A DNA stretch of 60,000 bases from Owenia fusiformis (Eukaryota; Annelida; Polychaeta; Sabellida; Oweniidae), in assembly GCA_903813345.2 (NCBI GenBank), contig CAIIXF020000001.1, positions 52,099,885-52,159,884 of the forward strand. Reading direction: 5' to 3'. The notes beneath the pieces are model-generated. The model saw only the letters and a list, made by a program, of their open reading frames with translations. It was not told where the DNA came from and did no database searches. The stretch's first letter is position 1. Each line of letters starts with the position of its first letter. This document shows, in pieces, positions 45,707 to 56,553 of this stretch. The translations under genes were made by a program, and so were the position numbers.

Positions 45707-45856
45707 GATCGTCATTTTATCACACATGGCTGCCATTTCAAGCTCAGTAGTGTTTGCAACGCCAGATCTACCTGTGGCAGTGTTTTGGTTGTACAATTCG
45801 AACCACTGTATGAGCAGGTGCACTTTGATATGTGTAACATAATGGGGGTAAGCGTC
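45707..45856 (-). CDS. Candidate 50-codon exon, ankyrin-like, minus strand
   Basis: A GTAAGTATTG donor on the minus strand (plus 45701-45706) follows 150 nt that are open in phase 0, entered through ccttag|GAC. The frame reads ...HIKVHLLIQWFELYNQN then a short loop and NTTELEMAAMCDKMTI. LLIQW plus T-x-L-x-x-A-A-M-C fits two successive ankyrin helices loosely. A second frame is also open until a TGA just before the donor, so the frame choice rests on protein character. The exon length of 150 nt and symmetric phase are typical of internal exons. It would be part of a minus-strand gene with the other candidates up to 53.5 kb, although the phase does not join directly to 47352-47445. Confidence 0.42.
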
Positions 45857-46320
45857 CTAAGGTTTATCACGGACATCAAGTGCCTTAAAAGTATTCGTCT
45901 GAATTATCTCATGTCGTATTGAATTATGGTACTCATCATTTGCCTTACCTTTACACGGAGAGGACGACCTATAGGTAATCTGGAAACTTATTGCCACCTC
46001 TTGAACAATATTGTACCTAATAAAAAATGACTGCCTTAAATCTTACCCAGCATTTTAAAAGATTAACATTTTCAAATCAATCTGTCTGGCAGTTTGGAAA
46101 TACGCTGGCAAAGAAAAATGAGATGCCGCCATGTCGCACCTTTTTCACGGTGCACAACAAAAACGCTCTTACAGACAGACCATGTTTCTGGTTTCAATCA
46201 GAGAAAGGTTCAGGAGTAAGAATAAAGGACGAGGTTGGAATGCGAAATAACTACCCGTCCGACAATTTCAAAGTATTGGCAGAAAAACAAATGTGTAACT
46301 CGCTTCATATATACCATTGA

Positions 46321-47351
46321 ACTACGTGATAAAAAGGTCAAGATTATAACACCATATATGGCAACAAAAATATCGATGATGCTGGAAGCCAGTCTTCATC
46401 GTCATAGTATCTTCTATGGCCGCCGTTTTAAAGCCCAACGGCGTTTGAAACACTGCAGAGTGAATGTATCGGCGTCTTGCTGTTACACCGTGTTGACATA
46501 TAAATAAATAGGAATTGTATCGATTGTGTCAATTCATAAGAAAGAACGTATGTTTCTGTATATAATGAAGCATACACCGTATGTTACCCTCAAATGATAT
46601 TTTATAGATAGCTATAGTAGCTAGCCTGTAATATTCATAACCTTCCTCACCGTCATACAATCATGGACAATATATATTCAAAATATATTGTCATATATTG
46701 TCAAATACTGATTTAAGAATTTCTATTCTGTAAGACATTTAAAGGTATTTCTAAGATATATTGGATGTAATTATTGGTTATTTGTAAGACTTAGTACTTC
46801 AATCTAAGTCAATTAAGTGGTGATAAACATGCAAAAGATAGATGCACGGATATGGTACTCAAGAAATACGGTTAATTACATGATTAGTGACTCAAGTATG
46901 TTCATCGACCTCTCATAGATTTCTCAACGGTTTATACTTCCTTATAAAAACACGATTAATATATAAAACCAAACACATTTGTTGCATATTATAGTAAGAG
47001 AAAAATGATGTATTGCTCGCAATACAAGAAATGTAATACCCGAACAGAAATGTGTATATTTCTACTATCTGTCTTTATTAGATTTGAAAGTGGAGTGAAA
47101 ATAACAAAATACAACAAACAAAAAATGTAATCTTTCGAACTTTCGAGGTTATTTTGCAATGATGCAATTAAATGGCGTTTAACGGCTCATTGAGTACAAC
47201 ATTACCTGAAAACAATAATATTATCAATCAATCATTTTTTTTCTTGTTTTACAGATAAAACATATATTCTTCATAATAAAGTTATATTCGTTCTATCCGA
47301 TCTTTTGTGCGAATCGTATGTAGGTGTATATATGCGTAGAACTGCTATTAC
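46321..47351. other. Non-coding, nothing recognised
   Basis: AT-rich interval between candidate exons, probably intron if the minus-strand gene is real. Confidence 0.35.
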
Positions 47352-47445
47352 CAGGTTACAGCCCTTCTGTTTAATTCCAACACGCGTCCATATGTTAAAA
47401 TTGCATAGACAGGTAGTTTAATAGGGGACATCCTGTTATCTTTTG
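47352..47445 (-). CDS. Candidate 94-nt exon, minus strand
   Basis: Bounded on the minus strand by ctcctaaaaag (acceptor) and GTAATAGC (weaker donor). It enters in phase 1 and leaves in phase 2, and is open throughout (...KLPVYAILTYGRVLELNRRAVT). The entry phase matches the exit phase of 47569-47623 exactly. No family recognised. Confidence 0.3.
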
Positions 47446-47568
47446 CTTTTTAGGAGAGTGTAAACAACTGTATATATCATTAACCAAAAATGTTTGGGCC
47501 ATATTTTCACTTTCTGTGAACCTCGTTTATACTCGTACAATAGGCAATAGCATTGTTAAATAACTTAC

Positions 47569-47623
47569 GTGCTGCTGCATATTTTGATTCAGGTATCTCC
47601 ATCACCTTATCACCATATCGTTT
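47569..47623 (-). CDS. Candidate 55-nt exon, minus strand
   Basis: On the minus strand ttgatttatttcatttttag precedes AAACGATATGG... and the segment ends at GTAAGTTA (plus 47561-47568). Both splice sites are strong. Only one of three frames is open: KRYGDKVMEIPESKYAAA plus one base. It accepts phase 0, as left by 51711-51782, and passes phase 1 to 47352-47445. No family recognised. Confidence 0.42.
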
Positions 47624-48900
47624 CTAAAAATGAAATAAATCAACATCCATACCAATGAGGCGTGCATAGATATTAAGATATTATCATTGTTTCATTACAA
47701 TGTAAAGTGGATATTCATAACCATAGATTGCATAACATCATAAAGCATTCATTAATTTGGATTATTGATAATATAAATGTCAAAAATATTCCATATCAGA
47801 TCTGTGACTACAGGATATGAGTTCACCGATTAAGCGAAATAAATCCTTACAAATGTGAAATAAAGATTCGATTTGAATAATATTTTTTGATGTGACTTAT
47901 GTTATGTAACCTCAAACACTATTTGTTAAGAGTAATAACTACAGTAAACAATGACAACGCACTCTGCCTCAGATGTCAGTCACATATAATAGTATGCTTT
48001 GAGGCTAGAATGCTGCGTCATTAACTCCCTGAATCCAGAAATGTGGCGTCGGCCGGGGTTCGGTTTTTCATTTCAAGTTCGAGTTTCAAGATAACTAGCA
48101 GGCACATCGTAGCTATGTCGTAGAGCAGTTCCACACCGTAGTAGCGACCATACGTCGGTCGTACAGTGGCCTCCGGTCATCGACTGCGAAATAACCATGT
48201 GCATTCCTCTGTGATTTGTGTCTTCGATTGGAATCAGGGCAATGCTAAGTTAAAGATTGCGCCAAACCTCCATGATACAATGTTAAAATTCTTTAAATAT
48301 TTGGTTTATTCGTTCGACAACCAATTCAAAAGTGTCATGATTAATAACAATAGGTACATTAATAGGGTCATCCCATAGTATGCTATTCGAGTTTTAAACA
48401 GATTCAACCAACGCTTTCTGATAAATCATGGAATTCAGAAGTGACTTATCGCAAGTTTTTAACATGGCAGTGCTTAATTACACTTAATTTTCAAAAAGTA
48501 ATGCTGTTTACCATCTTTGTTGAAAAAGTATGTTAATAATGTTTTAAAAATTCCCTTACCATTTGTTTCAATGAAAAACAGAATTTCAAAATGTATTTTT
48601 CTTTATTTTTCTACACTATACGAAATGTCTATTCCCGGGAGAGCAGAGCGGCTACACTAACAATGTGACTGCTGGACTGCTGCAGCTCTGCAGTACAGAG
48701 TACATGGGTCTCATGGAAATGCCGCGACGGCCCTTTTAATAACACAGATGTGAGTAGGTAGTTACGAGTTTCACCACCAGGTGGCTCAGAAAGTTCCCTT
48801 TAACTTAAATATTGTCAGTTTTATACCTTAGTTATGCAAATTAAAATATGTCCAGTAAAATAAAATATCTCCTCATCTGTGCAATACAAGAAAAGATATT

Positions 48901-48970
48901 TCACTTTTTGTGATTTTATAACATGAGGTCTATGGGGAATCTCCCCGAACTAGAGATCACATTTTCCCCA
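48901..48970. repeat. Interspersed repeat copy (shared with 32081-32160)
   Basis: tcactttttgtgattttata, acatgaggtctatggggaat and ctccccgaactagagatcac align with the 32-kb copy with about ten differences or indels. Confidence 0.7.
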
Positions 48971-49433
48971 AAAATTAGATTTCCAAAGTTGATAAACAAT
49001 TTGCAAAACCATGTTTTTAGATGTACTTTTACAAGTAGATTTCAAATATGACATCGCTTTGACTGAATATTTAATGGCGTAAATCAAGAGTATTACTACT
49101 CGCATCTATAGAGTTATTGCTATTTCAGATCCCACGTTTACAGGAGCAAATGCAACCGAGGCTTAAACATCTGGGGAATATATTGACCAGTTAATAAAAC
49201 AGTAATAAATCAAATCTTTGAATAAAGACATTGAATAAAGACAACTAGAGAGAAATCAATTGATCAATCAATCATAATCGTATGATATTAAAACACAATG
49301 TAGTCATGCTTATTAGATATTGATATTTAACAGAGTAAACCCTATGTCTTTAATATCCTTTTGAAAACCCAATTAATCTTTCATTTTCTATGTCGGTAGA
49401 TTCTTATAGATTCATGTCCTATAGAGAGATGTG

Positions 49434-49646
49434 TTAAGTGCAAAGTTTTATAGGCCTGGTCTCTAACCTTCTGCTGGTGCTTGTGGAAACAAGATTTAGA
49501 TCTGATGAGGTTTTATCTAAATTATACTGTCTAATCACGAGTTGACCATGATTGTTCAAAAATTCTTGTCCAAACAATTGCAGTATTTCAAATCTTTCTA
49601 TTACATGTGCTGACAAATGCTGACATTGCGTTCGTATAAACCTTAG
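49434..49646 (-). CDS. Candidate terminal coding exon, minus strand
   Basis: A 70-codon open stretch ends in TAA at 49434-49436. It has protein-like composition (ERFEILQLFGQEFLNNHG... then TSTSRRLETRPIK). The minus-strand sequence before it, cctttcatctgactaag, is an acceptable acceptor; an alternative AG lies at about 49627. I see no methionine near the start, so it is more likely an exon than a small gene. Unrecognised. Confidence 0.28.
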   Translation of the reverse strand, partial: LRFIRTQCQHLSAHVIERFEILQLFGQEFLNNHGQLVIRQYNLDKTSSDLNLVSTSTSRRLETRPIKLCT

Positions 49647-50444
49647 TCAGATGAAAGGCGCTATTTTGCATGATCACCGCATTTTGACATCATTTTCAAA
49701 CGGCCGGACTAGGTCCTCATAAAAAGTTGCCTTGTTTAAAGTGAAAACGCTTAATCGAAAATTCTGTTTATCCTTCCTTTTTGGCCAATGAATGTCTATT
49801 TTATATTTTTCGGCATCAGTCATGTCTGACAATCGACTATCGAATACACGTTTCGGTAAATTGTAACGACAAAGATCAGTGTATGTTATTTGCGATTTGT
49901 ATCCCGGAGGACTGCCTAATACTACTCGAAGCCATCAAGTTCGCGCTGGGTTAATAATGCACTGAAAGAAACTCATTTCGCAAAAATACCGGAATCTGGG
50001 GACACATTGGTATAAATAAATATCATTTGAATTCCACAACGAATTACAAAATGCAAATAGTAAGCTCTTTCTACCATTAGAAATTTTCTCGCGTGGTTAT
50101 ATATTGTATGATTAATCCAGTAGATATTCGTAAGGCAATTAATTAGGAAAATGGAACGCTAAACACTGTACTGGAATCGCACTTTCGTTACTTTATTACT
50201 GATCATCTGTTTTGACTGCTTGTGGTATAACTCCTGGATGGTGGGATGGGGCTAGCGGGTGTGCTTGTTCAACATATTGCTTCTGTATTAGAAATCGTTT
50301 TAGATATACATGTATAGGGTTTATTTTCCATGCTGTTTTTTTTGTATTGTTATGTTTTGTTATGCTTTTGCACGTTTGATCGTTTTATTTTTGTCTCATG
50401 TGCAGTATCATGAATGGGATTCAACATTATAAACTACGACCTTC
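49647..50444. other. Non-coding, nothing recognised
   Basis: AT-rich spacer, possible intron on the minus strand. No repeats noticed. Confidence 0.35.
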
Positions 50445-50695
50445 ATAGCCGTAGCCAGGAGGGGAGGGGGGCATGTGCGATGGGTGCATCCCCCATACCA
50501 AATAAAACCATGAGAAAGAAGAAGAAAGGAGCTTTAAAATGCTTTTTATTTTAAGCTTCTAGCTCAATTTTGAAGGAAGTTGCATCAATTTTTGTAAAAT
50601 TTAAAATAAATCGTATTTTTGGGCTTCTTTATGCTACAATCGCACCGATTGGCGATCGCACCCCTCCCCCTCTGACTGAAAGCTGTGTCCCTGAC
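50445..50695. repeat. GTAGCCAGG-type interspersed repeat, copy B
   Basis: Partner of 18694-18925 in the same orientation. It has an extra ~30-bp segment around 50595 and a different length in the G run at the start. Confidence 0.75.
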
Positions 50696-50999
50696 CCTCC
50701 AATCTTCACATATCAAATCATTTTGAATCATATATATTTATAGTGAATGCAACAACTCTAAAATGAAATGCATTTGGATCACGATTCTAACATTTAAGAT
50801 TCCGGTGTACAGTGTAAAGTGCTGCTTTTGGTTTTCTCTATAAATCAAACGAATTCCCCATTACCTGAAGGCAATTTTAATGTATTGATTGAGGAAATGA
50901 GCCTTTTCTAATAGTATCATTAGTATCGAGATCGATGAAAAATACATTTTTGATGAAGTTACTGTGACTTTACTTTATAACATTTAAAAAGCAAGAAGT

Positions 51000-51120
51000 A
51001 CTCTGGAGTATGAAACTTGAGTACCTTATAGCCATTAGAAAACATACTGTCAAGCGAAACGTTGAGGCTACGACTGTCAATTTCAACTTTTTATCACCAA
51101 TAAATTCCTTTTAATAGTAA
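51000..51120 (+). repeat. Old retroelement tail with GCGAAACGTTGAG motif
   Basis: Contains cttatagcc, ctgtcaagcgaaacgttgag, gctacgactgtcaattt and ends caccaataaattcc. GCGAAACGTTG followed by an AATAAA tail resembles hammerhead-containing Penelope-like or retrozyme ends, as at 30854-30935. The stem II hairpin is nearly gone here. Confidence 0.35.
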
Positions 51121-51421
51121 CTCAAAACGGACTTTCTTTCCTTGTTCAAATAAGATAATAAATCAAAATACACCTGCTCATCTTCTTCGACTTACAATGT
51201 GGTTATAACGCTGAAGTTGGATCAACCAAAATCTTGTAAATCAAAATCTCTGCCTATGGTTTAACCATAGAAGCCCTAAGGTAAAAAAGTCACACGAACA
51301 CCTAAGGCTGGGGGGGGGGGTCAAAAGGGCACCCCTTGTAAAATTATTAGTAGAGAGATGTTCTCATTGGTCGACGATTGGTCTCAAACCTTCTGAGAAT
51401 TGACGCAAGTTTTGTTCCATA

Positions 51422-51688
51422 TTAGTGGTTTTTATGTAAGTCTCTGCGTGTGTAGTTGGCTGCCAATCTGGACATGTCAAAAAGCAGAACATGAGATTCT
51501 AATGAGACTGCTAACAATTTAAACCACAGGCAGACAGTGTTGATAAAGTAACAGTATGGTATGCAATAGGAAGGAAGGGCATCGTGGGCCCATTCTGGTT
51601 CGATAATGCCCAAGGAAACCCAGTAGTGGTGAATTCCGAAAGGTATCAGAACCCAAGGACGTCTATCAGATAGACGTCCGTGCAGAAC
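51422..51688 (-). CDS. Candidate 88-codon open segment, minus strand
   Basis: Open from 51688 down to a TAA at 51422, immediately downstream of the exon at 51711-51782. Only GTAAGAAACGTTCATGGATTAG (22 nt) lies between them. Composition is protein-like and hydrophobic in the middle (YCIPYCYFINTVCLWFKLLA). Twenty-two bases is too short for a normal spliceosomal intron, so the two may be alternative exon ends, a frameshifted relic or unrelated. It includes the 23-bp palindrome at 51657-51679. No family recognised. Confidence 0.28.
   Translation of the reverse strand, partial: VLHGRLSDRRPWVLIPFGIHHYWVSLGIIEPEWAHDALPSYCIPYCYFINTVCLWFKLLAVSLESHVLLFDMSRLAANYTRRDLHKNH
51657..51679. repeat. Perfect 23-bp palindrome
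   Basis: ggacgtctatc and gatagacgtcc flank a single central A. It is isolated and short, but exact. Confidence 0.85.
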
Positions 51689-51710
51689 CTAATCCATGAA
51701 CGTTTCTTAC

Positions 51711-51782
51711 CTGCCTTTCGATGGAACAGACAGGATGAATTACTCCCTCGCATTGGCTTTCAACGAGATAATTGGATAGTTT
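51711..51782 (-). CDS. Candidate 24-codon exon with strong splice sites, minus strand
   Basis: On the minus strand gatttttctgctatttag (a very good 3-prime splice site) precedes AAACTATCC... and the segment ends ...AGGCAG before GTAAGAAACG (plus 51701-51710). It is open in phase 0 for exactly 24 codons (KLSNYLVESQCEGVIHPVCS...). The symmetric phase joins in frame to the exon at 47569-47623. Unrecognised protein; best splice-bounded evidence for a hidden gene here. Confidence 0.45.
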
Positions 51783-51789
51783 CTAAATA

Positions 51790-53019
51790 GCAGAAAAATC
51801 AATGAAATCTAGTGGTGTCATCTTTTATTCAGCTTTTAATTTGGGCTAGAGTTCCATTCACTTACATGCAAAAATCTTGGAAAAGTGGCTTAATTCCATG
51901 ATTTATCAAAGTGTGTTAGTTGAATCTGTATAAAACTTGAATGATATACCACATGATGACCCTGTTTATGTACATGTTGTGATTAAACATGCAAACGTTG
52001 GTTGACATACAAATAATCCAAAGTTTTAAAGAATTTTAGCATTGCAACTATGGAGATTTGGCCCAAGTTTTTTTAAACTGTCATAGAAAGTTATTCAAAT
52101 TACATAACTGTGTAAATTAAAGTTATTATAGGAGAACACATTTCACTGAATTCAAATATGCCATTTAAAATAAGGTAATGTAAGTCATTAGAGGTCTAAT
52201 ATGCAAATCTCTTAAAATCTCACGAAAAACGAGATTTAGCGAGATTTCAAAAGCTATATGGAAACTATACTATTGAAAGCCCATGGTTGCTGTAACAAAA
52301 GCCAGGAATATCTAGACTCAATCTAGGCTCATTAATTCTGTTATTTTGATTCATAGATAGGTCAAATGGGTCACTAAAGACGAAATAAGGTTTGAAAAAC
52401 CAACCAACCAACCAATCAACTTAGTAACTAAATAACCAATCTGCTGGTAACTAACTTAAAACACTACTAATTTCACCGTTCGAAGCTGAACACTACTCGA
52501 CCGGCACCGTTTGAAGCAAGTAAAGAAATTTTACCGGATATGGATGGCCGACAATTAAAGTTACACTGAACAATTTCAGCGGGCGGGAAATGGCCCACCA
52601 TGTGTCCATGACGTGCGCCGCCGTCTGCCAAAAATACACACTGTGGCGATTGGCAAACGATGACCCTACATGGCAAATGTGGCAGCTACTTAACAAACAT
52701 TGACATGCATGCAATATATAAGGTAAAAGAACGGTTCCGTTGGTTGAAAAACGTTTAAAATGGTATATATGACATGGTTAGCTATTTGAATAAGGCGGGG
52801 TTAACCGTTCCCCGTGTTTCTCGAATCGTCCCGGGAATTGTCCCAATCTTCGTGTTCGTCATGCCTACAGTACGTGATGAATTCACACAGCATGCTGGCA
52901 TCTTAGTACCCTTTGCATTCGTTTGACTTTACTTCTTAAAAGAGAGCTTAACAAGACTCTGCATGCAGGGTAGCATCTTAGTCGCTTTTGACAAACTAAT
53001 TCAAATAACATTTTGTAAA
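51790..53019. other. Non-coding with a CpG-richer patch at 52480-52640
   Basis: Mostly AT-rich. The patch at 52480-52640 contains gcgggcgggaaa (E2F-like) and gcgccgccgtctgcc, and could be a promoter or a decayed exon. A 20-codon plus-strand segment ending in a TGA near 52560 looks coding-like, but it is too short to call. Confidence 0.35.
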
Positions 53020-53508
53020 TTAGATGGTATATTCTCTCAACATGTAATAGCCTGAATAAGTGCGAATCCGAGGGGACGTGTCTTCCCAATTATAAATGTC
53101 ACTGGAAATAGTGTTGATAAATGCTTTAACCTGATTCCCAAAGCTGCAATTACTTGAATAACACGTGATTTTATCAAGTGATCCATGCATCTTCGTTTGT
53201 CTGGCGTGTCTAAATGATATCTTGGTCGATATTTGCGGCATTACGAGAGATGACATGTAAAAAGAGAACATAATTCTTTTGAATGATCTTGCAATATTAT
53301 TACAAAGGAACACTCCAATGTCGTTCAGATTTGTTGATGATCTTAAACACGACGATGTTCTCGTATGCGATTTTATAGTTTTTCGAATAGGTTTTCCCTC
53401 ATTAACGTTTTCCTTTATAACCAAACATTCATCCGTTGTAAAAAATAGAATGGCTTTACTGTGTTTTGATTGATCAGGATCTAATACACTATGATCTAGC
53501 TTTTTGTG
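53020..53508 (-). CDS. 163-codon open segment, minus strand (probable exon)
   Basis: The minus strand is free of stops from 53508 to the TAA at 53020-53022, unusually long for this AT-rich DNA. No methionine lies near the upstream stop. An AG acceptor (cttaacacaaaaag) is available at 53500-53501, so it reads better as an exon than as a gene start. The protein is polar and Ser/Cys-rich (SHTRTSSCLRSSTNL; FINTISSDIYNWEDTSPRIR) with one hydrophobic patch (IMFSFYMSSLVM). No family recognised. A shorter plus-strand frame (53279-53473) overlaps and is a competing reading. Confidence 0.38.
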   Translation of the reverse strand, partial: HKKLDHSVLDPDQSKHSKAILFFTTDECLVIKENVNEGKPIRKTIKSHTRTSSCLRSSTNLNDIGVFLCNNIARSFKRIMFSFYMSSLVMPQISTKISFRHARQTKMHGSLDKITCYSSNCSFGNQVKAFINTISSDIYNWEDTSPRIRTYSGYYMLREYTI

Positions 53509-53991
53509 TTAAGAAAATCATACAGAGTTATCTAACATTTTATATCACTTTCAGATGCGTATGGCTTATAAAGGAAAATTGTAAAAAGAAAAAATGTTGG
53601 CCTTGGAAAAAAGTATAGATAAAAGTATAACATAGTCTTGTAAAAGTGTCTCTGGTTGAATTCCAATTCTTTAATTAATGATAATATATCGTAAAGGATT
53701 TAAGCACACGACTCGATGAATTGTAGGATTATTTAAACCTTGTACATGTATGTCTTGTTTCAAGACTTTGAATGAGTGAGATGCCACGAATTCAGAGTCT
53801 ACGATAAAAGGCATATGTGGATAAGATCAGCAAGTCATGTGCTTTTGTACATTATATAATCACTTAGAAGAATGCACTTTTTGCGAGGAAACTTTTTTGA
53901 AAGGATTTTCAAAGGTTAAGTGGTTACACATTAAAACTACCCATTTGACATTTGACCTGCATAAGCACCTGTCATGCTATTCGTTATGATA

Positions 53992-54301
53992 CTCGATTAC
54001 GCTGGTTACCGAAACGAATCGTTTACGAACGAACTTCGAAAAACGGTTAGGATCTGCATTTCTAACCGATTCCGTTTACGTAACTTAAGTGAGATATTAA
54101 ATTGACGATTCTGTTGTCCTCTGAACTATTTGTTCGCAAACATGTACATTTTCTAAACATATGATACTGACACACGTTTGTGATACAAATGTCGTGAGAA
54201 TCCTGCTCACAATACGTGAAATAAGAAAAAAAGAAAAATCGTATCTTCGAGGTTTCGACATTTCGTTTCGGTAACCAGCGTAATCGAGTGGATCACCAGT
54301 G
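53992..54301. mobile_element. 310-bp MITE with 25-bp perfect terminal inverted repeats
   Basis: Left ctcgattacgctggttaccg... (53992-54016) is exactly complementary to the right end (54264-54288), which then extends as tggatcaccagtg. The interior matches the 33557-33942 element in reverse complement (gacgattctgttgtc, gttcgcaaacatgtacattttc, cacaatacgtgaaataag). It also carries an inner hairpin aaaacggttagg...ctaaccgattccg. Confidence 0.85.
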
Positions 54302-55154
54302 TAGTTTTCACTCAACTGAAATTATGAAATTAGGGTAATCTATTTCACCGAATCTGTTAATAGCCATGCTTTTTATTTTAAAAATGCGGCTTATTATTTC
54401 ACGTGTTCTGATGAAATTTGATATATCATACAAAGCTGTGTGTGGAATTATTTGGCAATATGTATGAAATAAATCATATCAAGCACGTGATTCATTAGAT
54501 CGTTTCTTGTATGGTAGCCTTGTAAATCCGGCATACAAGAACTTGTTCATTGAATATATCATCTTATGCAATAAATTACCAATAACTCACTGAATTCCGG
54601 GTTAAATTCGTTCAACGACAATCTTTGTTCGAACATACAGATGGTTGATTGATGGTCTCAATTAATTGTGTAATTAATCGCTTATTTTGAAGTGCGCCCT
54701 GGCATTTCGGAAGAAAGTTTGACATAGATATGGTTATCGATATAATACGCACTCCACATAATTACTGTTTTGCTCCAATTCTTAGTAGTATTCGCAATAT
54801 TAGGAGCCATTTTGGATGATTGAGCTTCAATATGCTTAATAATTCTGTCATGTACCCTTTATGCTTGCGTTTATTGATAAAGCTGGAATCAAAGTTTAGA
54901 GGATGACAAAATATGGCCCATTAATCTTTCCAAATATAATATCTCAAAAACATTAATTGAACATTCATCAACGGATAAAGTGATTTAGATACGTGATGCA
55001 GAGACGTCGATATATAGTCTCGAATAGCATGAAACCTTATCTATGATTTCCCTGTAATGTTTATGAGGATAATGTTAACACCGTGGTCAGAGGTAACGCG
55101 GCGCAGTCAAGCATATCTGTTCAAAACGAGGCTGCAACGCGGCAAAGACACAAA

Positions 55155-55184
55155 ATGGCCACTCAGTGGAATGTCGAAAGGGCG
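55155..55184 (+). CDS. Candidate first exon in the left TIR (10 codons)
   Basis: ATG in good context (acacaaaATGG) opens MATQWNVERA, followed directly by a consensus donor GTAAGTTT at 55185. The leader is the 68-bp terminal repeat. Downstream exons were not identified. Confidence 0.35.
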
Positions 55185-56301
55185 GTAAGTTTATTCATAA
55201 GCTTCATACACTAGTTTGTGTCTGCTACAGTTACAATAGCATATACCATTCGGTGGAGAACTTCACAGAGTATGTCTATGTGAAGCTTCTTGAAATTTAG
55301 TCAATCAGGGAAATACATTCCAAGCCAATCAAAGTCAATCACTTACTGACATTTGACAATTGTGGCATTTTCTAGCTTAAATTCTATGTTTTTGACTTTG
55401 TCACTTGACACATATCTATTAAATCACGTATATACCACGGTAATCTCTATTTCTTCAAAGTTTCATCACTGTTTGCCTTCTGTTAACCGATTCTGGGTGG
55501 AAAACCAGGTATATTTTGGAAACGCAGTTCAGACACTTCGGCGACGCGGGTTCAGACATCATACATATTTGACAAAACTGGAAACGCAGTGACAGCAATG
55601 CAGCTGATGTTCTATCGTGTACGATAATTACATTATCAAAGCATTCTCTATCTGCTTTTTTTCAGGACAAAAACACCAAGATAATTATGCATTTGGCCTC
55701 CTCCCCCTATCTGGTGATATGAATTTCAGTTTATTCCCCTCGACATTTATGTTTATTGTAGAATTGCTCCCTATTCTTCGTCTCTTCGTTCTGTATAGGG
55801 ATAGATTGGTATTGCTTGATCTTTTTCTGAAAAAAAGTCACATGCCTTATTAAATCAAAATCCTCGACAGAAAAGCATAATGCAAAACTTCTTTGTACTT
55901 TACAATACAGAGAAAGTTGATGCCTGCACCGCGTTGCCATACAATTTAATCTATGCTGTCGACGCGTTGCCATAATTGCTGAAAATGACTGCGCCGTGTT
56001 TCCGGCTAGTTCAATTTTGTAAGCAGATTGCGATGAAAATAAACAAAAGTTTCAATCTTAATTTGTATTGTACATTCTATAAGTATCAGGCTATTGAATG
56101 TCAATGTTAAATTTGCTCATGAGTGGCGAAATACCTCCTTAATTGGAATAAGAAGATAGGTCAAGAGAAATAGGATCGGGAAATCATATCTTCGTTGACT
56201 ATTTTTTTACTCTGGTCAATGCCTGAACAGAAATTCTTATAGCTTTACATACCTTAAGGGGTTGATCACCGAGTGTGAAGCATGAGTTTTCAAAAACTTA
56301 C

Positions 56302-56357
56302 CTATGTTTCGAGGAAACAGAGGACGAAGTGCCTCTGATAATTGGAGTTGCCTCCAT
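56302..56357 (-). CDS. Candidate first exon in the right TIR (18 codons plus 2 nt)
   Basis: Mirror situation on the minus strand: the same leader and acacaaaATGG, then MEATPIIRGTSSSVSSKH plus two bases, ending at a consensus donor GTAAGTTT (plus 56294-56301). The coding part is unrelated to that in the left arm. Confidence 0.35.
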
Positions 56358-56440
56358 TTTGTGTCTTTACCGCGTTGCAGCCTCGTTTTGAACAGATATG
56401 CTTGACTGCGCCGCGTTACCTATACCCACCTTGGTTAAGG

Positions 56441-56553
56441 TAGGTTTTGGATATGGGGTATATCCCGAGGGAAAATAGATATCTTACCGAGGTCCCAGAA
56501 GGTACTAGGTAAGATATCATATTCCCCGAGGGATATGCCCCATATTCAAAACC
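56441..56553. repeat. CCGAGGG hairpin family, copy C
   Basis: taggttttggatatggggta faces ...ccccatattcaaaacc. The arms contain tatcccgaggga and tccccgaggga, with gatatcttaccgag...ctaggtaagatatc in the middle. The whole 113 bp is nearly palindromic. Confidence 0.8.

Larger units (their letters stand above)
55091..56421. mobile_element. 1.33-kb element with 68-bp TIRs carrying start codons
   Basis: aggtaacgcggcgcagtcaa... at 55091-55158 is repeated in reverse complement at 56354-56421 with one mismatch (c/t near base 53). The repeats are CpG-rich against the AT-rich surroundings. Each ends in acacaaaATGG. Beyond the ATGG the arms differ. No long frame fills the interior, so this may be an internally deleted derivative. 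No clear target duplication found. A paired-gene or gene-capture origin cannot be excluded. Confidence 0.75.

Noticed and set aside
48145-48378. Plus-strand 70-codon frame with protein-like composition
   Set aside because: No recognisable domain and no splice or promoter support; alternative frames equally open at the start.
52473-52714. CpG-richer patch with minus-strand frames and an E2F-like gcgggaaa
   Set aside because: No family match, no splice boundaries; may be a regulatory or decayed coding patch but unsupported.
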